This document shows, piece after piece, positions 15,950 through 25,546 of a DNA stretch of 44,972 nucleotides. The notes below the pieces were generated by a model. The model saw only the letters and a program-made list of their open reading frames with translations. It had not been told where the DNA came from and searched no databases. The stretch comes from CAMLHP01 sp035712285. GTDB taxonomy: Bacteria; Gemmatimonadota; Gemmatimonadetes; Gemmatimonadales; GWC2-71-9. The translations under genes and the position numbers were made by a program. Numbering within the stretch: position 1 is the stretch's first letter; each line of letters begins with the position of its first letter. The DNA is taken from assembly GCA_035712285.1 (NCBI GenBank), contig DASTBA010000047.1, positions 1 through 44,972 of the forward strand, in the 5' to 3' direction.

Positions 15950-17368
15950 TCAGACGCCGAGAACCGGCTCCTCATCCGTCACCGCATCGGTGGCACGCAC
16001 GCGAGGCGCCTCCGCCCCCAGCAGCTCGAAGAACCGCCCGAAGACCCTGATGCCGTCCCACAGCTGCTGCAGGTCGAGCTTCTCGTTGGGTGAGTGCAGG
16101 CCGTCATCCGGCAGCCCGATGCCGGTGAGGATGACCGGCGCACCGCCGTTGCCCAGCATGCCGACCACCGGAATGGACCCCCCCGCCCGCACGGTCACCG
16201 GCCTCCGGCCCACCTCCTCCTCGAACGCCCGGGCCAGCAGGTCGAACACCGGCTCGGACACGTCAATCTGGGTCGGGTCGCCGCCGTGCAGGACGCGCAC
16301 CTCGACGTCGGCCCACTTCGGGGCCAGCTCCTTCACCGCCTTCTTCAGCGCCTTCGCCACCTTCTCGAACCGCTGTCCCGGCACCAGGCGCAGGCTCACC
16401 TTGGCCATGGCCGTCGCGGGAATGACGGTCTTGGCCCCCTCGCCGGTGAAGCCACCCCGGATGCCGTGAATCTCGAAGGTGGGGAGCGCCCAGGTCCGCT
16501 CGAGAATCGAGAACTTCTTCCGCCCGGTGAGCGCCCGCGCCGTGACCTCGTGCTCCAGGAATTCCTCCTTGTCGAACGGCAGCGCCTTCCAGGCTTTCAG
16601 TTCAGCCCGGGTGGGCGGCTCCACCCACTTGTACAACTTGGGAATCCGGATCTCGCCGTCCTCGTCCTTGAGCTCCGAGAGCAGCCGGGCGAGCGCCTCC
16701 AGTGCGTTGGGCGCCACGCCGCCATAGGTGCCGGAATGGACGTCCCGCTGCAGGGTCCGGACATGAATCTCCGCGTAGCAGAGCCCCCGCACGGCGGTGT
16801 AGACCGCCGGCCAGCCCGGCGCCTGATAGCTCATGTCGCAGACGAGGACCGCGTCCACGTCCAGCCGCTCCGGTTCGGCCCGGAGCAGGTCGCCGATCAC
16901 GTGCCCGCCCGACTCTTCTTCGCCCTCGAAGATGAACCGGATATTGAGCGGGAACGAACCATCGGCCGCCCGGGTGGATTCGAAGGCCTTGAGCAGGCAG
17001 AAGATCTGCCCCTTGTCGTCGGCCGACCCGCGAGCGTACAGGCGCCCGTCGCGGACGCTGGCCTCGAACGGCGGCGTCACCCATTCGTCGAGCGGGTCGG
17101 GCGGCTGGACATCGTAGTGGCCGTAGATGAGCAGGGTGGGCTTTCCCTCCACGACGGGGCTTTCACCCCAGACGAGCGGGTGACCCTCGCCTTCGACAAG
17201 ATTCACGACCGGGCAGCCGAGCCGGCGCAGTTCGTCCATGAGCCAGACGGCCGCCCGGCGGCAGTCCGCCGCATGCTCCGGAACGGCGCTGACGCTCGGG
17301 ATCGCCAGGAATTCGGTCAGTTCCCGCAGCATGCGGTCCTGGTCGCGATCGGGAAGCCCGCTGTCCAT
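15950..17368 (-). CDS. M20 family metallopeptidase (dipeptidase)
   Basis: A 472-residue cytosolic di-zinc dipeptidase or carboxypeptidase of the M20 (carnosinase/CPG2-like) type. The metal site is seen as YGHYDVQPP (His84, Asp86), RGSADDKGQ (bridging Asp117), EGEEESGG (catalytic and ligand Glu near 150-151), CDMS (Asp178) and a C-terminal GLHSPNEKLD His. A lid/dimerisation domain lies in the middle (about 205-380). GTG 17440 would add 24 residues, but a TATAGT box on the minus strand (forward 17414-17419) sits between the two candidate starts and suits ATG 17368. The gene stands alone, convergent with the unknown gene on its 3' side. Confidence 0.92.
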   Translation of the reverse strand: MDSGLPDRDQDRMLRELTEFLAIPSVSAVPEHAADCRRAAVWLMDELRRLGCPVVNLVEGEGHPLVWGESPVVEGKPTLLIYGHYDVQPPDPLDEWVTPPFEASVRDGRLYARGSADDKGQIFCLLKAFESTRAADGSFPLNIRFIFEGEEESGGHVIGDLLRAEPERLDVDAVLVCDMSYQAPGWPAVYTAVRGLCYAEIHVRTLQRDVHSGTYGGVAPNALEALARLLSELKDEDGEIRIPKLYKWVEPPTRAELKAWKALPFDKEEFLEHEVTARALTGRKKFSILERTWALPTFEIHGIRGGFTGEGAKTVIPATAMAKVSLRLVPGQRFEKVAKALKKAVKELAPKWADVEVRVLHGGDPTQIDVSEPVFDLLARAFEEEVGRRPVTVRAGGSIPVVGMLGNGGAPVILTGIGLPDDGLHSPNEKLDLQQLWDGIRVFGRFFELLGAEAPRVRATDAVTDEEPVLGV

Positions 17369-17586
17369 GTCGGCAATCTCGTGCTGAAGGTGAACGCTGT
17401 CCGGAGTCCGGAAACTATATGGTTCGGGTGACGTTGGCACGCCGCCGGTGTCGCGCAGCGCAACGCGAGGTGGTGAGCGGACTCACAGTAGGCCCATGGT
17501 GCGCCCTGCTACTTTGGCATCTCGCGGCCGGCACCGACGTGACTCCGGGCCGGCCGAAGCGCTTACCGCAACAGAGGCGTACCACC

Positions 17587-17997
17587 ATGAGACATCGTCT
17601 TCCCGTTCTCTCCACCGGATTGGCTGTGGCCTTCCTCGCCATCACGGCGGTTTCGGCTTCCGCCCAGCAGGGCGTCAGCAAGTCCAAGGTGGATGCGAAG
17701 GTTCTGAAGAAGCAGTGCGAGACCCTGGCCCAGCGGGAGAACAGCAAGGACAACTCCAGCATGGCCGCGCCGGCGCCGGCCGTCAGCGACTCGATCCGGC
17801 AGCTCTGCGACAGCGTCAATGCCGCGAATGCCAAGAACAAGGAGAAGTATCAGGAGCCCAAGCCGGCGGTGAAGGACTCGACGATGCCGGCAACTCCGGC
17901 CAGCACCGCCATGCCGGCGACGCCAGCCACCCCGGCGGCTCCAGCCACCCCGGCGGACCCGAACAAGCCCAAGGACGACGCCACGAAGCCGCAGTAA
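17587..17997 (+). CDS. Small exported protein with Ala-Thr-Pro-rich tail
   Basis: A 136-residue protein with a good signal peptide (RHRLPVLSTGLAVAFLAITA, cleavage after SASA, about residue 24), a central Lys/Ser/Asn-rich stretch with two Cys (CETLAQREN and QLCDSVN) that could form one disulfide, and a C-terminal tail of imperfect MPATPA/ATPA units ending in Lys/Asp. No family is recognised. ATG 17587 is preceded by GAGG at about 9 nt; the frame is open upstream, but the signal peptide fixes the start. It probably lies in the periplasm with the tail unstructured. Confidence 0.7.
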   Translation: MRHRLPVLSTGLAVAFLAITAVSASAQQGVSKSKVDAKVLKKQCETLAQRENSKDNSSMAAPAPAVSDSIRQLCDSVNAANAKNKEKYQEPKPAVKDSTMPATPASTAMPATPATPAAPATPADPNKPKDDATKPQ

Positions 17998-18021
17998 CGG
18001 CGCCGCTCCCCGGGGCCGTGA

Positions 18022-18047
18022 CCGTCAGTGCCGCTCGGCGCTGACGG
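18022..18047. terminator. Strong hairpin at the convergent 3' ends
   Basis: A near-perfect hairpin of 11-12 pairs (arms CCGTCAG at 18022-18028 and CTGACGG at 18041-18047, with further inner GC pairs and a 2-4 nt loop). It lies 24 bp after the stop of the exported protein and covers the stop codon of the minus-strand aminopeptidase-like gene. It can form on either strand and has no long U-tract. Confidence 0.5.
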
Positions 18048-19110
18048 TTGCGGCAAGCCGGACAAACGCCTCGTCCCCCGTGGCGCCCTCCATGAGCGCC
18101 TTGAGCGACTGCACGGTGCGCGCAATGTCGGCATCGTGTGCCTGGTAGTACGCCTCGAACAGGTCGAGATGGGAACGGTAGATCGTCGCCCCGATCAGCC
18201 GGGCATTGTTGACCGGCCGGTCCGGCAGGGCGCCGATCGTGTAGGTCCGCAGCGAGTCCCGCAGGACGCCCTCCAGCCGGCTCCTGGCCCATCGCCCTTC
18301 CGCCACCCTGCCTGAATCCAGGGCGGCGCTGTCAGGGCGGGTGGCATAGAACCGGTTCAGGCGCTCGGTGAGTTCGGTGTAGAACGCGCCCAGCAGCTGC
18401 TCATCATGCCAGCGGTCGGCGGCCCGGCGGGCGTCGAGCGAGTCGCCCCGGTCCCGGAAGAACCGCTCGGCCGACCGGTACCCCACCAGCTGGGCAAAAC
18501 TCTCGTTGAACGGCGTGGCGCTCTTCACGTAGAGCGAATTGTGCGCGATCTCGTGAAAGACGGTGGCGGCCAGTTCCATCGAATCGGGCGAGAGCGCGGT
18601 GGAGAGCAGCGGATCCTCGAACCAGCCCAGCGTCGAGAAGGCTCCGGAGGGCCGGAGGTAGACGTCGAGGCCGCGCCGCGCCAGCCGGTCGGCCTCGCGG
18701 GTGGCATCCCGCGCATCGAAGAACCCCTTGTACGGCATCCGCCCGACGATCGGCCAGTTCCAGGTATGGGGGCAGATGCAGTCGCGCGGGGCGGCCTGCA
18801 GCACCAGCAGCAGGGTGTCGCGCCCCACATCGGCGTACTTCAGGTAGGTGCGGCCCGCGTCGAGACCCAGGCTGTCGGCGTAGCCCCGGACGTCCAGCAC
18901 CAGGCGGAGGGACGCGCGCAGGTCGGCCGGCGTCGTGCTGTCGGCGACGAGCCGCGCGATGGACTCCCGCGACTGGAGGATCCGCGTCTCCTCCAGGCCG
19001 GCCCGCGCCAGGTAGCGGACATCATCGCTCGCGACGTAGGCGGTGGTCCCGCCCGCCACCAGCGCGCCGACGATGATGAGGAAGATCACGAGCGTCCGCC
19101 GCCGGGCCAC
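18025..19110 (-). CDS. Putative aminopeptidase (PF10023-type zinc metalloprotease)
   Basis: A 361-residue protein with an N-terminal membrane anchor (residues 7-27, hydrophobic after a basic RRR start) and a large extracytoplasmic domain. The zinc motif VFHEIAHNSLYV gives His186, Glu187, His190, and FNESFAQLVG gives the probable third ligand Glu203. The region VGRMPYKGFFD near residue 122 matches the conserved GxxPYRGFFD of the predicted aminopeptidase family PF10023. Substrate unknown. It starts 1 bp after the stop of the upstream lipoprotein metalloprotease, so the two are probably co-transcribed. Confidence 0.85.
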   Translation of the reverse strand: MARRRTLVIFLIIVGALVAGGTTAYVASDDVRYLARAGLEETRILQSRESIARLVADSTTPADLRASLRLVLDVRGYADSLGLDAGRTYLKYADVGRDTLLLVLQAAPRDCICPHTWNWPIVGRMPYKGFFDARDATREADRLARRGLDVYLRPSGAFSTLGWFEDPLLSTALSPDSMELAATVFHEIAHNSLYVKSATPFNESFAQLVGYRSAERFFRDRGDSLDARRAADRWHDEQLLGAFYTELTERLNRFYATRPDSAALDSGRVAEGRWARSRLEGVLRDSLRTYTIGALPDRPVNNARLIGATIYRSHLDLFEAYYQAHDADIARTVQSLKALMEGATGDEAFVRLAATVSAERH

Positions 19111-19111
19111 G

Positions 19112-20830
19112 CTAGCGGATACGCACCACGCCGATCCGCGGCGCGGCGACGGTGCTGCCGGTGAAGGCCCGGCGGAGGCTGTCGGTGAGCTGCAGCGTGA
19201 CGGCCGGCGCCTGGGGCGCCTGGATCACGCGCAGGTGCAAGCCGGACCCGGCACGCAGGGTTCCCAGCCGGTCGTAGCTGCCGGTCAGCGTGCTGTCAGG
19301 GACGAGCGGGTATGATTGCGGAAAGGTTGACGGGTCCTGGTTGTGCAGGTTGTCGAACGTGCCCCGCAGGTTCCAGCTCGAGTAGCGGAGCCGCGGCTCC
19401 GAGGTCACGAACCCCGGCAGGTCGTCGAGGTAATTCGCCAGCTGCCACTGCGGCACCAGCGTCGCGAAGGGAACCCCGGTGGTCGTCGCGACGTTGTCCG
19501 CCCCGACGCGGGACGTCGCCACCAGCGACCGGGTGAATGCGCTGCCGGTCACGTCCGCGCCGAACTGGTCCACCAGCCAGCGCACGAACAGCCAGTTGGC
19601 ACCCCGCTCTTCCAGCGTGCCGTTCGACGAGCTCGGCTCGACCAGGAACTGCGCCTCCGGTGCCTTCAGGTAATCGTACGCGTTCTGCAGGTCCCCCGTC
19701 GCATACTGGCTCAGGCAGTCGCTTGCGACGCAGAACTGGTCCGGGATGTTCCGGCCCCCCAGCTCCTCGGCGAAGTGCGAGAGCCCCTCGTTGAGCCAGG
19801 TATCCTCGCTGAGCCCGCCCCGCAGCAGCACGTGCTGGTTGTAGCTGATCATGTGCTGGAATTCATGGATGAACGTCGGCGCGAGATAATTGGCGGCGAA
19901 TGCGTGCGTGATGGTGCACCGGGTATTGGTCGGATCCGGCACCAGTCCGTAGAACACCTCGCCGCCGTTGGAACCGGTGTTGCCCGGGATCAGGTCGTTG
20001 CCGTAGAAGAAGCCCAGGATCACGCTGCCGCCGGTGTTGCAGTCGGGGCTCAGCTTGTTCACCTGGTCGGTCAGCAGGACGGCCACGACGCCGTTGTTGT
20101 CGAGGTCCGACTCCCGCCCGAATGACGTCGTGTCGAGCGGATAGAGATAATTGTCGAACAGGTTGCCGACCGAGTCAATCTCCGCCTGGGTGTAGCCGCC
20201 GGTGGGCACCGAGTCGTCGAGGTAGATGGCGCCCTTGGGACCGACCCGCTTCGCCGTGGCCGTCACATCCACGAAGGACGAGCAGCTGACATTGGCGCAT
20301 ACGTGGAAGGTCCGCTGGCTGCCCACGATCGGCGGGACCGCCACCACGCCCGGATTGAGGCCCCGCAGCGCGAAGCTGATGGCACCGGGGCTCTCCGCCA
20401 GCATCCGCTCGCGGCTCCGGAGGAAGGCATGGAATGCCAGGGATGACTTCGGCTGGAATGCCGGCAGCATCGGATTGAGGCCGGGCGGAAGATTCACGGC
20501 CGCGACGGCGGCGGCGGGCGTGGCCGATGCGCCGCGCAGTTCGTAGCCGGTCGAGATTCCGGAGGCGGTTTCCCTTCCGTTGGTCGCGACCGCCGCCAGC
20601 AGGTACTCCGATGCCGTCGTGCCAGCGGCCGGGAACTGGAGACAGCCGCCGTTGGTGGCCGGATCCAGTACCGACGACTGCCCCGTCGCGAGTCCCAGGG
20701 TCGTCACCGTGGTGCAGCCGAGTGCGTTGCCGGGCGGCGGTGGATTCGGATCGAGCGGCTCTCCCCCACATCCACCCAGCAGCACGGGCACGCAAAACGC
20801 GACGATTGTCATCAGCTTGCTGCTGCCCAC
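19112..20830 (-). CDS. Lipoprotein zinc metalloprotease with HExxH (M30/hyicolysin-like)
   Basis: A 572-residue exported lipoprotein. GTG 20830 is preceded by GGAGG with about 6 nt spacing and yields a short signal peptide with lipobox LLGGC (Cys21), then a Pro-rich linker. The C-terminal half has IHEFQHMISY (His322, Glu323, His326) followed by WLNEGLSHFAEELGG (Glu348 as likely third ligand), the layout of M30-type and related gluzincin proteases. An upstream beta-rich region (about 35-200) holds four Cys. The metal site is complete, so it is probably an active surface or periplasmic protease; the exact peptidase family is uncertain. Confidence 0.82.
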   Translation of the reverse strand: MGSSKLMTIVAFCVPVLLGGCGGEPLDPNPPPPGNALGCTTVTTLGLATGQSSVLDPATNGGCLQFPAAGTTASEYLLAAVATNGRETASGISTGYELRGASATPAAAVAAVNLPPGLNPMLPAFQPKSSLAFHAFLRSRERMLAESPGAISFALRGLNPGVVAVPPIVGSQRTFHVCANVSCSSFVDVTATAKRVGPKGAIYLDDSVPTGGYTQAEIDSVGNLFDNYLYPLDTTSFGRESDLDNNGVVAVLLTDQVNKLSPDCNTGGSVILGFFYGNDLIPGNTGSNGGEVFYGLVPDPTNTRCTITHAFAANYLAPTFIHEFQHMISYNQHVLLRGGLSEDTWLNEGLSHFAEELGGRNIPDQFCVASDCLSQYATGDLQNAYDYLKAPEAQFLVEPSSSNGTLEERGANWLFVRWLVDQFGADVTGSAFTRSLVATSRVGADNVATTTGVPFATLVPQWQLANYLDDLPGFVTSEPRLRYSSWNLRGTFDNLHNQDPSTFPQSYPLVPDSTLTGSYDRLGTLRAGSGLHLRVIQAPQAPAVTLQLTDSLRRAFTGSTVAAPRIGVVRIR

Positions 20831-20898
20831 TTGCCCCCTCCGGCGGTCGCCGTCGGCCGCGTCGATTTGTTGATTAAGCGTAGATATGACAACGACTT

Positions 20899-20927
20899 TT
20901 GACAATCGCGCGCACGGCCGGTAGCTT
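20899..20927 (+). promoter_or_regulatory. Probable sigma-70 promoter of dnaE
   Basis: A perfect -35 box TTGACA (20899-20904), a 17-bp spacer and a -10-like TAGCTT (20922-20927) lie about 170 bp before the dnaE start. This AT-richer island stands between two divergent genes. The -35 is consensus; the -10 matches TATAAT at 3 of 6 positions. The same -10 hexamer occurs ahead of the tRNA cluster. Confidence 0.5.
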
Positions 20928-21097
20928 CCCGTCGTGATGCCTGAATTCGGGTTGCCGCAGCCGCTTTCGCCTGCACCCATCCACGCTTACGCCCGGTTCC
21001 TGCCTGCCGCGCCTGTCCGCGGGGGTTGGGCGCATGGAGCGCTGGCCGGGCAAGAATCGGGCACGTCCGCCCGCCCGGCCATGGTCCGGTAGACGCC

Positions 21098-24000
21098 ATG
21101 GCCTTTGTCCACCTGCACACCCATAGCGAGTACTCGCTGCTGGACGGCGCCAACCGCATCGGCGACCTGGTCGCGCACACCCAGCGCCTGGGCATGGATT
21201 CGCTCGCGGTCACCGACCACGGCAACCTGCACGCGGCGTGGACTTTCTACGAAACCGCCCGGGCCGCTCGCCTGCGCCCGATCCTCGGCTTCGAGGCCTA
21301 TCTGGCCTTCGGCCCGCGGCAGGCCCGCGAGAAGCCGGCCGGTGCGCCGGCGGCCTACAGCCACCTCGTGCTGCTGGCCCGGAACCGGGAGGGATATCGC
21401 AACCTTGTCCGCCTCTCCTCGATCGGGTTCACCGAAGGGTTCTACCGGCGGCCCCGCATTGACCGGGAGGTGCTGGAGCGGTACCGCGACGGGCTGGTCT
21501 GCCTCGCCGCGTGCCTCTCGGGCGAGGTGGCATTGCATCTCCGCCAGCAGAAGTACGACGAAGCCCGCGCTACCGCGCAGTGGCTCGCCGGTGTGTTCGG
21601 CCCGGAGAACTTCTGGCTCGAGATCCAGAAGCACGGCCTGCCGGAGGAGGATCTCGTCACCCAGGGCATGCTGTCCCTGGGCCGGGAGCTCGGCCTCGGT
21701 GTGGTGGCCACCAACGACGCGCACTACCTGCGGCGCGAGGACGCCGAGGCTCATGACGTGCTGCTCGCCATCGGAACCGGTGCGGACCTCGACGACCCGA
21801 AGCGGTTCCGCTTCACCGGGACCGAGTCGTACGTCAAGAGCGAAGCGGAGATGCGGGCGCTGTTCCCCCAGCATCCGGAGACGATCGCCAACACGCAGCT
21901 GGTGGCGGACCGGTGCGAGTTCGACTTCGAGAAGCGGTACTACGTCCCCGGCTTTCCGCGGCCTCCCGAGTTCGACAGCGACGAGGCCCTGCTCCGCCAC
22001 CTGACGGAGGAAGGAGCCGGGCGACGGTATGGCGCGCCCCTGCCCGATGCGGTCCGCGCCCGCATGGATTACGAACTCGGCGTGATCGAGACCGCCGGCT
22101 ATGCCGGCTACTTCCTCATCGTGCAGGACTTCATCCACGCGGCGCGGGAGCGGGGGATTCCGGTCGGGCCCGGCCGCGGCTCCGCCGCCGGGTCGCTGGT
22201 CGCCTACGCCCTCGGCATCACCAACGTCTGCCCGCTGCAGTTCGACCTGCTGTTCGAGCGGTTCCTCAACCCCGAGCGCGTCTCGATGCCGGACATCGAC
22301 GTGGATTTCTGCTTCGAGCGGCGGGGCGAGGTCATCGAGTACGTGCGCCAGCGGTACGGGCGGGACAGCGTCGGCCAGATCGTGACCTTCGGGACCATGA
22401 AGGCGCGCGCCGCGGTCAAGGACGTGGCCCGCGTCCTCCGGATCCCGCCGGGGGAGGCCGACCGCCTCACCAAGCTCATTCCGTCCGGTCCCGCCTACAG
22501 CCTCTCCATCCCCGAGGCGGTGCAGAAGGTGGATGAGCTGCGCGACCTGGTGAAGGCCAATCCGGCCTACACCCGGCTGATGGACCTGAGTGCCCGGATC
22601 GAGGGCGTGAGCCGGCACCTGTCGGTCCATGCGGCCGGCGTGGTGATCGCTCCCGGCCCGCTGTCGGAGTATGTGCCGGTCTGCACCGCACCGACCCGTG
22701 GCGCCGGTGCCGCGGCGGATGGCGAGGACGCCGTCATCACGCAGTTCGAGATGGGGCCGCTGGAGAAGGTCGGGATGCTCAAGATGGACATCCTGGGCCT
22801 CAAGACGCTCACCGTGATTCATGATGCGGTGGAAATGATCAGGGCGCGGCGTGGCGTCACGGTGGACATCGATGCGGTGCCGTTTGACGATCCCGAGGTC
22901 TATCGCCTGCTCCGTGCCGGCCGCACCGCCGGCGTCTTCCAGTTCGAGTCGCCGCTCGCCACCGAGACGCTCCGCGCCATGAAGTGCGACCGGTTCGACG
23001 ACCTGGTCGCCTCCAACGCGCTCCTCCGCCCCGGACCGCTCGACGCCGGCATGCACACCGTGTTCATCCGGCGGAAGCTGGGACAGGAGAAGGTCACCTA
23101 CCCGCACCCGCTGCTGCAGGAGATCCTCGAGCCGACCTACGGCGTCATCACCTACCAGGAACAGGTGATGCGCATCGCCAATGTGCTGGCCGGCTTCTCG
23201 CTGGCGGAAGCCGACGTGCTGCGGAAGGCGGTGGGCAAGAAGGACGCGGAACTCATCCGGAAGGAGATCGGCCGCTTCGTGGAGCGGGCGGTGGCCCAGG
23301 GCCATCCGCGGAAGCTGGCCGAGGAACTGGGCGCGCAGATCGAGACCTTCGGCCGTTACGGGTTCAACAAGTCGCACTCGGTGGCCTATTCGGTGCTGAG
23401 CTACCAGACGGCGTGGCTCAAGGCGCACTACCCGGCCGAGTTCATGGCCGCGCTGCTCTCCTCGGAAATCGGGAACACCGACAAGGTGGTGCAGTACATC
23501 AACGAGGCCCGGGGCCTGGATCTCGAGATCCTGCCGCCTGACGTGAGCGAATCGGGGTTCAAGTTCACCGTGGTGGGCGATGGCCGGGTACGCTTCGGCC
23601 TGGGTGCGGTGCGGAATGTCGGCGAGGGGGCGATCCGCTCGATCATCGAGGCGCGCACCGCCGCCCCCTTCCGCACCCTGGACGACTTCGTGGAGCGGGT
23701 GGATACCCGCCTCTGCAACAAGCGGGTGCTGGAGTCGCTGGTGGCGGCCGGCGCCTGCGACGGCCTGGGCGGCCATCGGAAGCAGCTGATCGAGGCGCTG
23801 GAGCCGGCGCTGGCCGAAGCCCAGCTCAAGCAGGCCGAGCGCGACGCCGGCCAGTCCTCCCTCTTCGGCGAGGCGGCGCCGGCGGCGTCCCGCCACGTCG
23901 CGCTGCCGGACATTCCGCCCTGGACCGAGGCCGAGCGTCTCGCCCGCGAGAAGGAGGTGCTGGGCTTCTTCATCTCGGGACATCCGCTGGAGCGGTTCCG

Positions 24001-24577
24001 GAGCGAGGTGGAGCTGTTCAGCACGCGCAGCACCGCCACGCTGCACGAGTGGAGCGAGCACCCGGTGACGATCGGCGGCGTGGTGACGATGGTGAAGCGG
24101 CAGATCTCCAAGAAGTCGGGCAAGGAATATGCGCGCCTTGTGATCGAGGACTTCCACGGCACGGCGGAGGCGATCGTCTTCCCCGACAACTGGAGCAAGC
24201 TCAATCAGGTGATCGCACCGGATGCCGCCCTGCTGCTGACCGGCGGCTACAGCGACCGCGACCAGGGGGAGGACCGCGCGCCGTTCATCGTGGAAGCGGC
24301 CCGCCCTCTCGCCGAGCTCAAGGAATCGGGCGCGGTGGCGCTGTCCCTGCGCTGGAAGCTGACAGCCCCGCCCGAAGCCGACACGGTCAAGGCAGCCACC
24401 GCGCTCTGCTCGGCGCACCCGGGTCCCACCCCCCTGTATATTGAATGGAGCGACGGGAACGGGGAGGCGGTGCGGCTCCGGGCCCGCCGCCTGCGCGTGG
24501 CGGCCGATGAGGAACTCATCGGCGCGCTCCGCCACCTCCTCGGCACTGACGCCGTCCACTACGTCAAGGCGAACTGA
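21098..24577 (+). CDS. dnaE: DNA polymerase III alpha subunit
   Basis: The 1159-residue replicative polymerase of the DnaE1 type. It begins with the PHP domain (FVHLHTHSEYSLLDG, residues 3-17; TDHGNLHAA), then GRGSAAGSLVAYALG and the catalytic MPDIDVDF with Asp399 and Asp401, the third Asp in KMDILGLKT (Asp564), FNKSHSVAYSVLSYQTAWLK, and a C-terminal OB-fold (about 985-1070). The PHP metal residues look intact, so the domain may keep exonuclease activity. ATG 21098 is set by the conserved N-terminus. It starts a dnaE-accA-PSP1-metG run; accA follows after 3 nt. Confidence 0.97.
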   Translation: MAFVHLHTHSEYSLLDGANRIGDLVAHTQRLGMDSLAVTDHGNLHAAWTFYETARAARLRPILGFEAYLAFGPRQAREKPAGAPAAYSHLVLLARNREGYRNLVRLSSIGFTEGFYRRPRIDREVLERYRDGLVCLAACLSGEVALHLRQQKYDEARATAQWLAGVFGPENFWLEIQKHGLPEEDLVTQGMLSLGRELGLGVVATNDAHYLRREDAEAHDVLLAIGTGADLDDPKRFRFTGTESYVKSEAEMRALFPQHPETIANTQLVADRCEFDFEKRYYVPGFPRPPEFDSDEALLRHLTEEGAGRRYGAPLPDAVRARMDYELGVIETAGYAGYFLIVQDFIHAARERGIPVGPGRGSAAGSLVAYALGITNVCPLQFDLLFERFLNPERVSMPDIDVDFCFERRGEVIEYVRQRYGRDSVGQIVTFGTMKARAAVKDVARVLRIPPGEADRLTKLIPSGPAYSLSIPEAVQKVDELRDLVKANPAYTRLMDLSARIEGVSRHLSVHAAGVVIAPGPLSEYVPVCTAPTRGAGAAADGEDAVITQFEMGPLEKVGMLKMDILGLKTLTVIHDAVEMIRARRGVTVDIDAVPFDDPEVYRLLRAGRTAGVFQFESPLATETLRAMKCDRFDDLVASNALLRPGPLDAGMHTVFIRRKLGQEKVTYPHPLLQEILEPTYGVITYQEQVMRIANVLAGFSLAEADVLRKAVGKKDAELIRKEIGRFVERAVAQGHPRKLAEELGAQIETFGRYGFNKSHSVAYSVLSYQTAWLKAHYPAEFMAALLSSEIGNTDKVVQYINEARGLDLEILPPDVSESGFKFTVVGDGRVRFGLGAVRNVGEGAIRSIIEARTAAPFRTLDDFVERVDTRLCNKRVLESLVAAGACDGLGGHRKQLIEALEPALAEAQLKQAERDAGQSSLFGEAAPAASRHVALPDIPPWTEAERLAREKEVLGFFISGHPLERFRSEVELFSTRSTATLHEWSEHPVTIGGVVTMVKRQISKKSGKEYARLVIEDFHGTAEAIVFPDNWSKLNQVIAPDAALLLTGGYSDRDQGEDRAPFIVEAARPLAELKESGAVALSLRWKLTAPPEADTVKAATALCSAHPGPTPLYIEWSDGNGEAVRLRARRLRVAADEELIGALRHLLGTDAVHYVKAN

Positions 24578-24580
24578 CGC

Positions 24581-25546
24581 ATGCCGTCGTCCCTCTACAC
24601 GCTGGACTTCGAGAAGCCGCTCCAGGAGCTCGAGCGGCAGATCGACGAGCTGAAGCGGCTGGGCGAGGAGCAGGAGCTCGGGGTGGCGGACGAGCTCGAA
24701 GGGCTGGAGCGCAAGCTGGACGAGCTGCGCGACGGCATCTACGGCTCGCTCACCCCGATCCAGCGGGTGCAGGTGGCGCGGCACCCGCGGCGGCCGTACA
24801 CCCTCGATTACCTCAGCACCATCTTCACCGATTTCATCGAACTGCATGGCGACCGGCTGTTCATGGACGACCCGGCGATCGTGGGCGGCTGGGCCCGGCT
24901 GGACGGCGACACGGTGATGGTCATCGGCCACCAGAAGGGCCGGGACACGAAGGAGAACCTGAAGCGCAACTTCGGCATGCCGCAGCCGGAGGGATACCGC
25001 AAGGCTCTCCGCCTCATGAAGCTGGCCGCCAAGTTCGGTGCGCCGGTGGTGACGCTGATCGACACGCCGGGGGCCTATCCCGGCCTGGGCGCCGAGGAGC
25101 GCGGGCAGAGCGAGGCCCTCGCGCGCAACATCCTCGAGATGAGCGCGCTGACGGTGCCCTGCGTGGCAGTGGTGATCGGCGAGGGCGGGTCGGGCGGCGC
25201 GCTGGCCCTGGGCGTGGCCGACCGGATCCTGATGCTGGAGAACTCGGTGTATTCGGTGATCTCCCCGGAGGGCTGCGCGGCGATTCTCTGGAAGGATGCC
25301 GGCCAGCGGGCGCGCGCCGCCGAGGCGCTGAAGCTCACGGCCGAGGATCTCCTCCGGCTCAAGATCGCCGATGAGATCATTCCCGAGCCGAAGGGTGCGG
25401 CGCACCTGGACCCGGATGCGGCGGGCGAGGCGCTCCGGGCGTCGCTCATCCGGCACATCTCGGAACTGCGGAAGATCCGGGCCGAACGTCTGGTACGCCG
25501 CCGGGCGGAGAAGTACGCCGCCATCGGCGCCTACTCGGAACGCTGA
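24581..25546 (+). CDS. accA: Acetyl-CoA carboxylase carboxyltransferase, alpha subunit
   Basis: A 321-residue subunit of the cytosolic carboxyltransferase that moves CO2 from carboxybiotin to acetyl-CoA at the start of fatty acid synthesis. The N-terminal helix LDFEKPLQELERQIDEL, the RHPRRPYTLDYL segment, and the crotonase-fold motifs GAEERGQSEALARN, GEGGSGGALALG and ISPEGCAAILWKD are all typical. Length matches E. coli AccA (319). accD, accB and accC are not in the window. dnaE-accA adjacency is common in bacteria. Its TGA overlaps the next ATG (TGATG). Confidence 0.97.
   Translation: MPSSLYTLDFEKPLQELERQIDELKRLGEEQELGVADELEGLERKLDELRDGIYGSLTPIQRVQVARHPRRPYTLDYLSTIFTDFIELHGDRLFMDDPAIVGGWARLDGDTVMVIGHQKGRDTKENLKRNFGMPQPEGYRKALRLMKLAAKFGAPVVTLIDTPGAYPGLGAEERGQSEALARNILEMSALTVPCVAVVIGEGGSGGALALGVADRILMLENSVYSVISPEGCAAILWKDAGQRARAAEALKLTAEDLLRLKIADEIIPEPKGAAHLDPDAAGEALRASLIRHISELRKIRAERLVRRRAEKYAAIGAYSER

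Noticed and set aside
20987..25456. A very long open frame (about 1490 codons) antisense to dnaE and accA
   Set aside because: High G+C coding regions produce such frames; the predicted protein is His/Arg/Gln-rich without domains, and the plus strand holds two firm genes.
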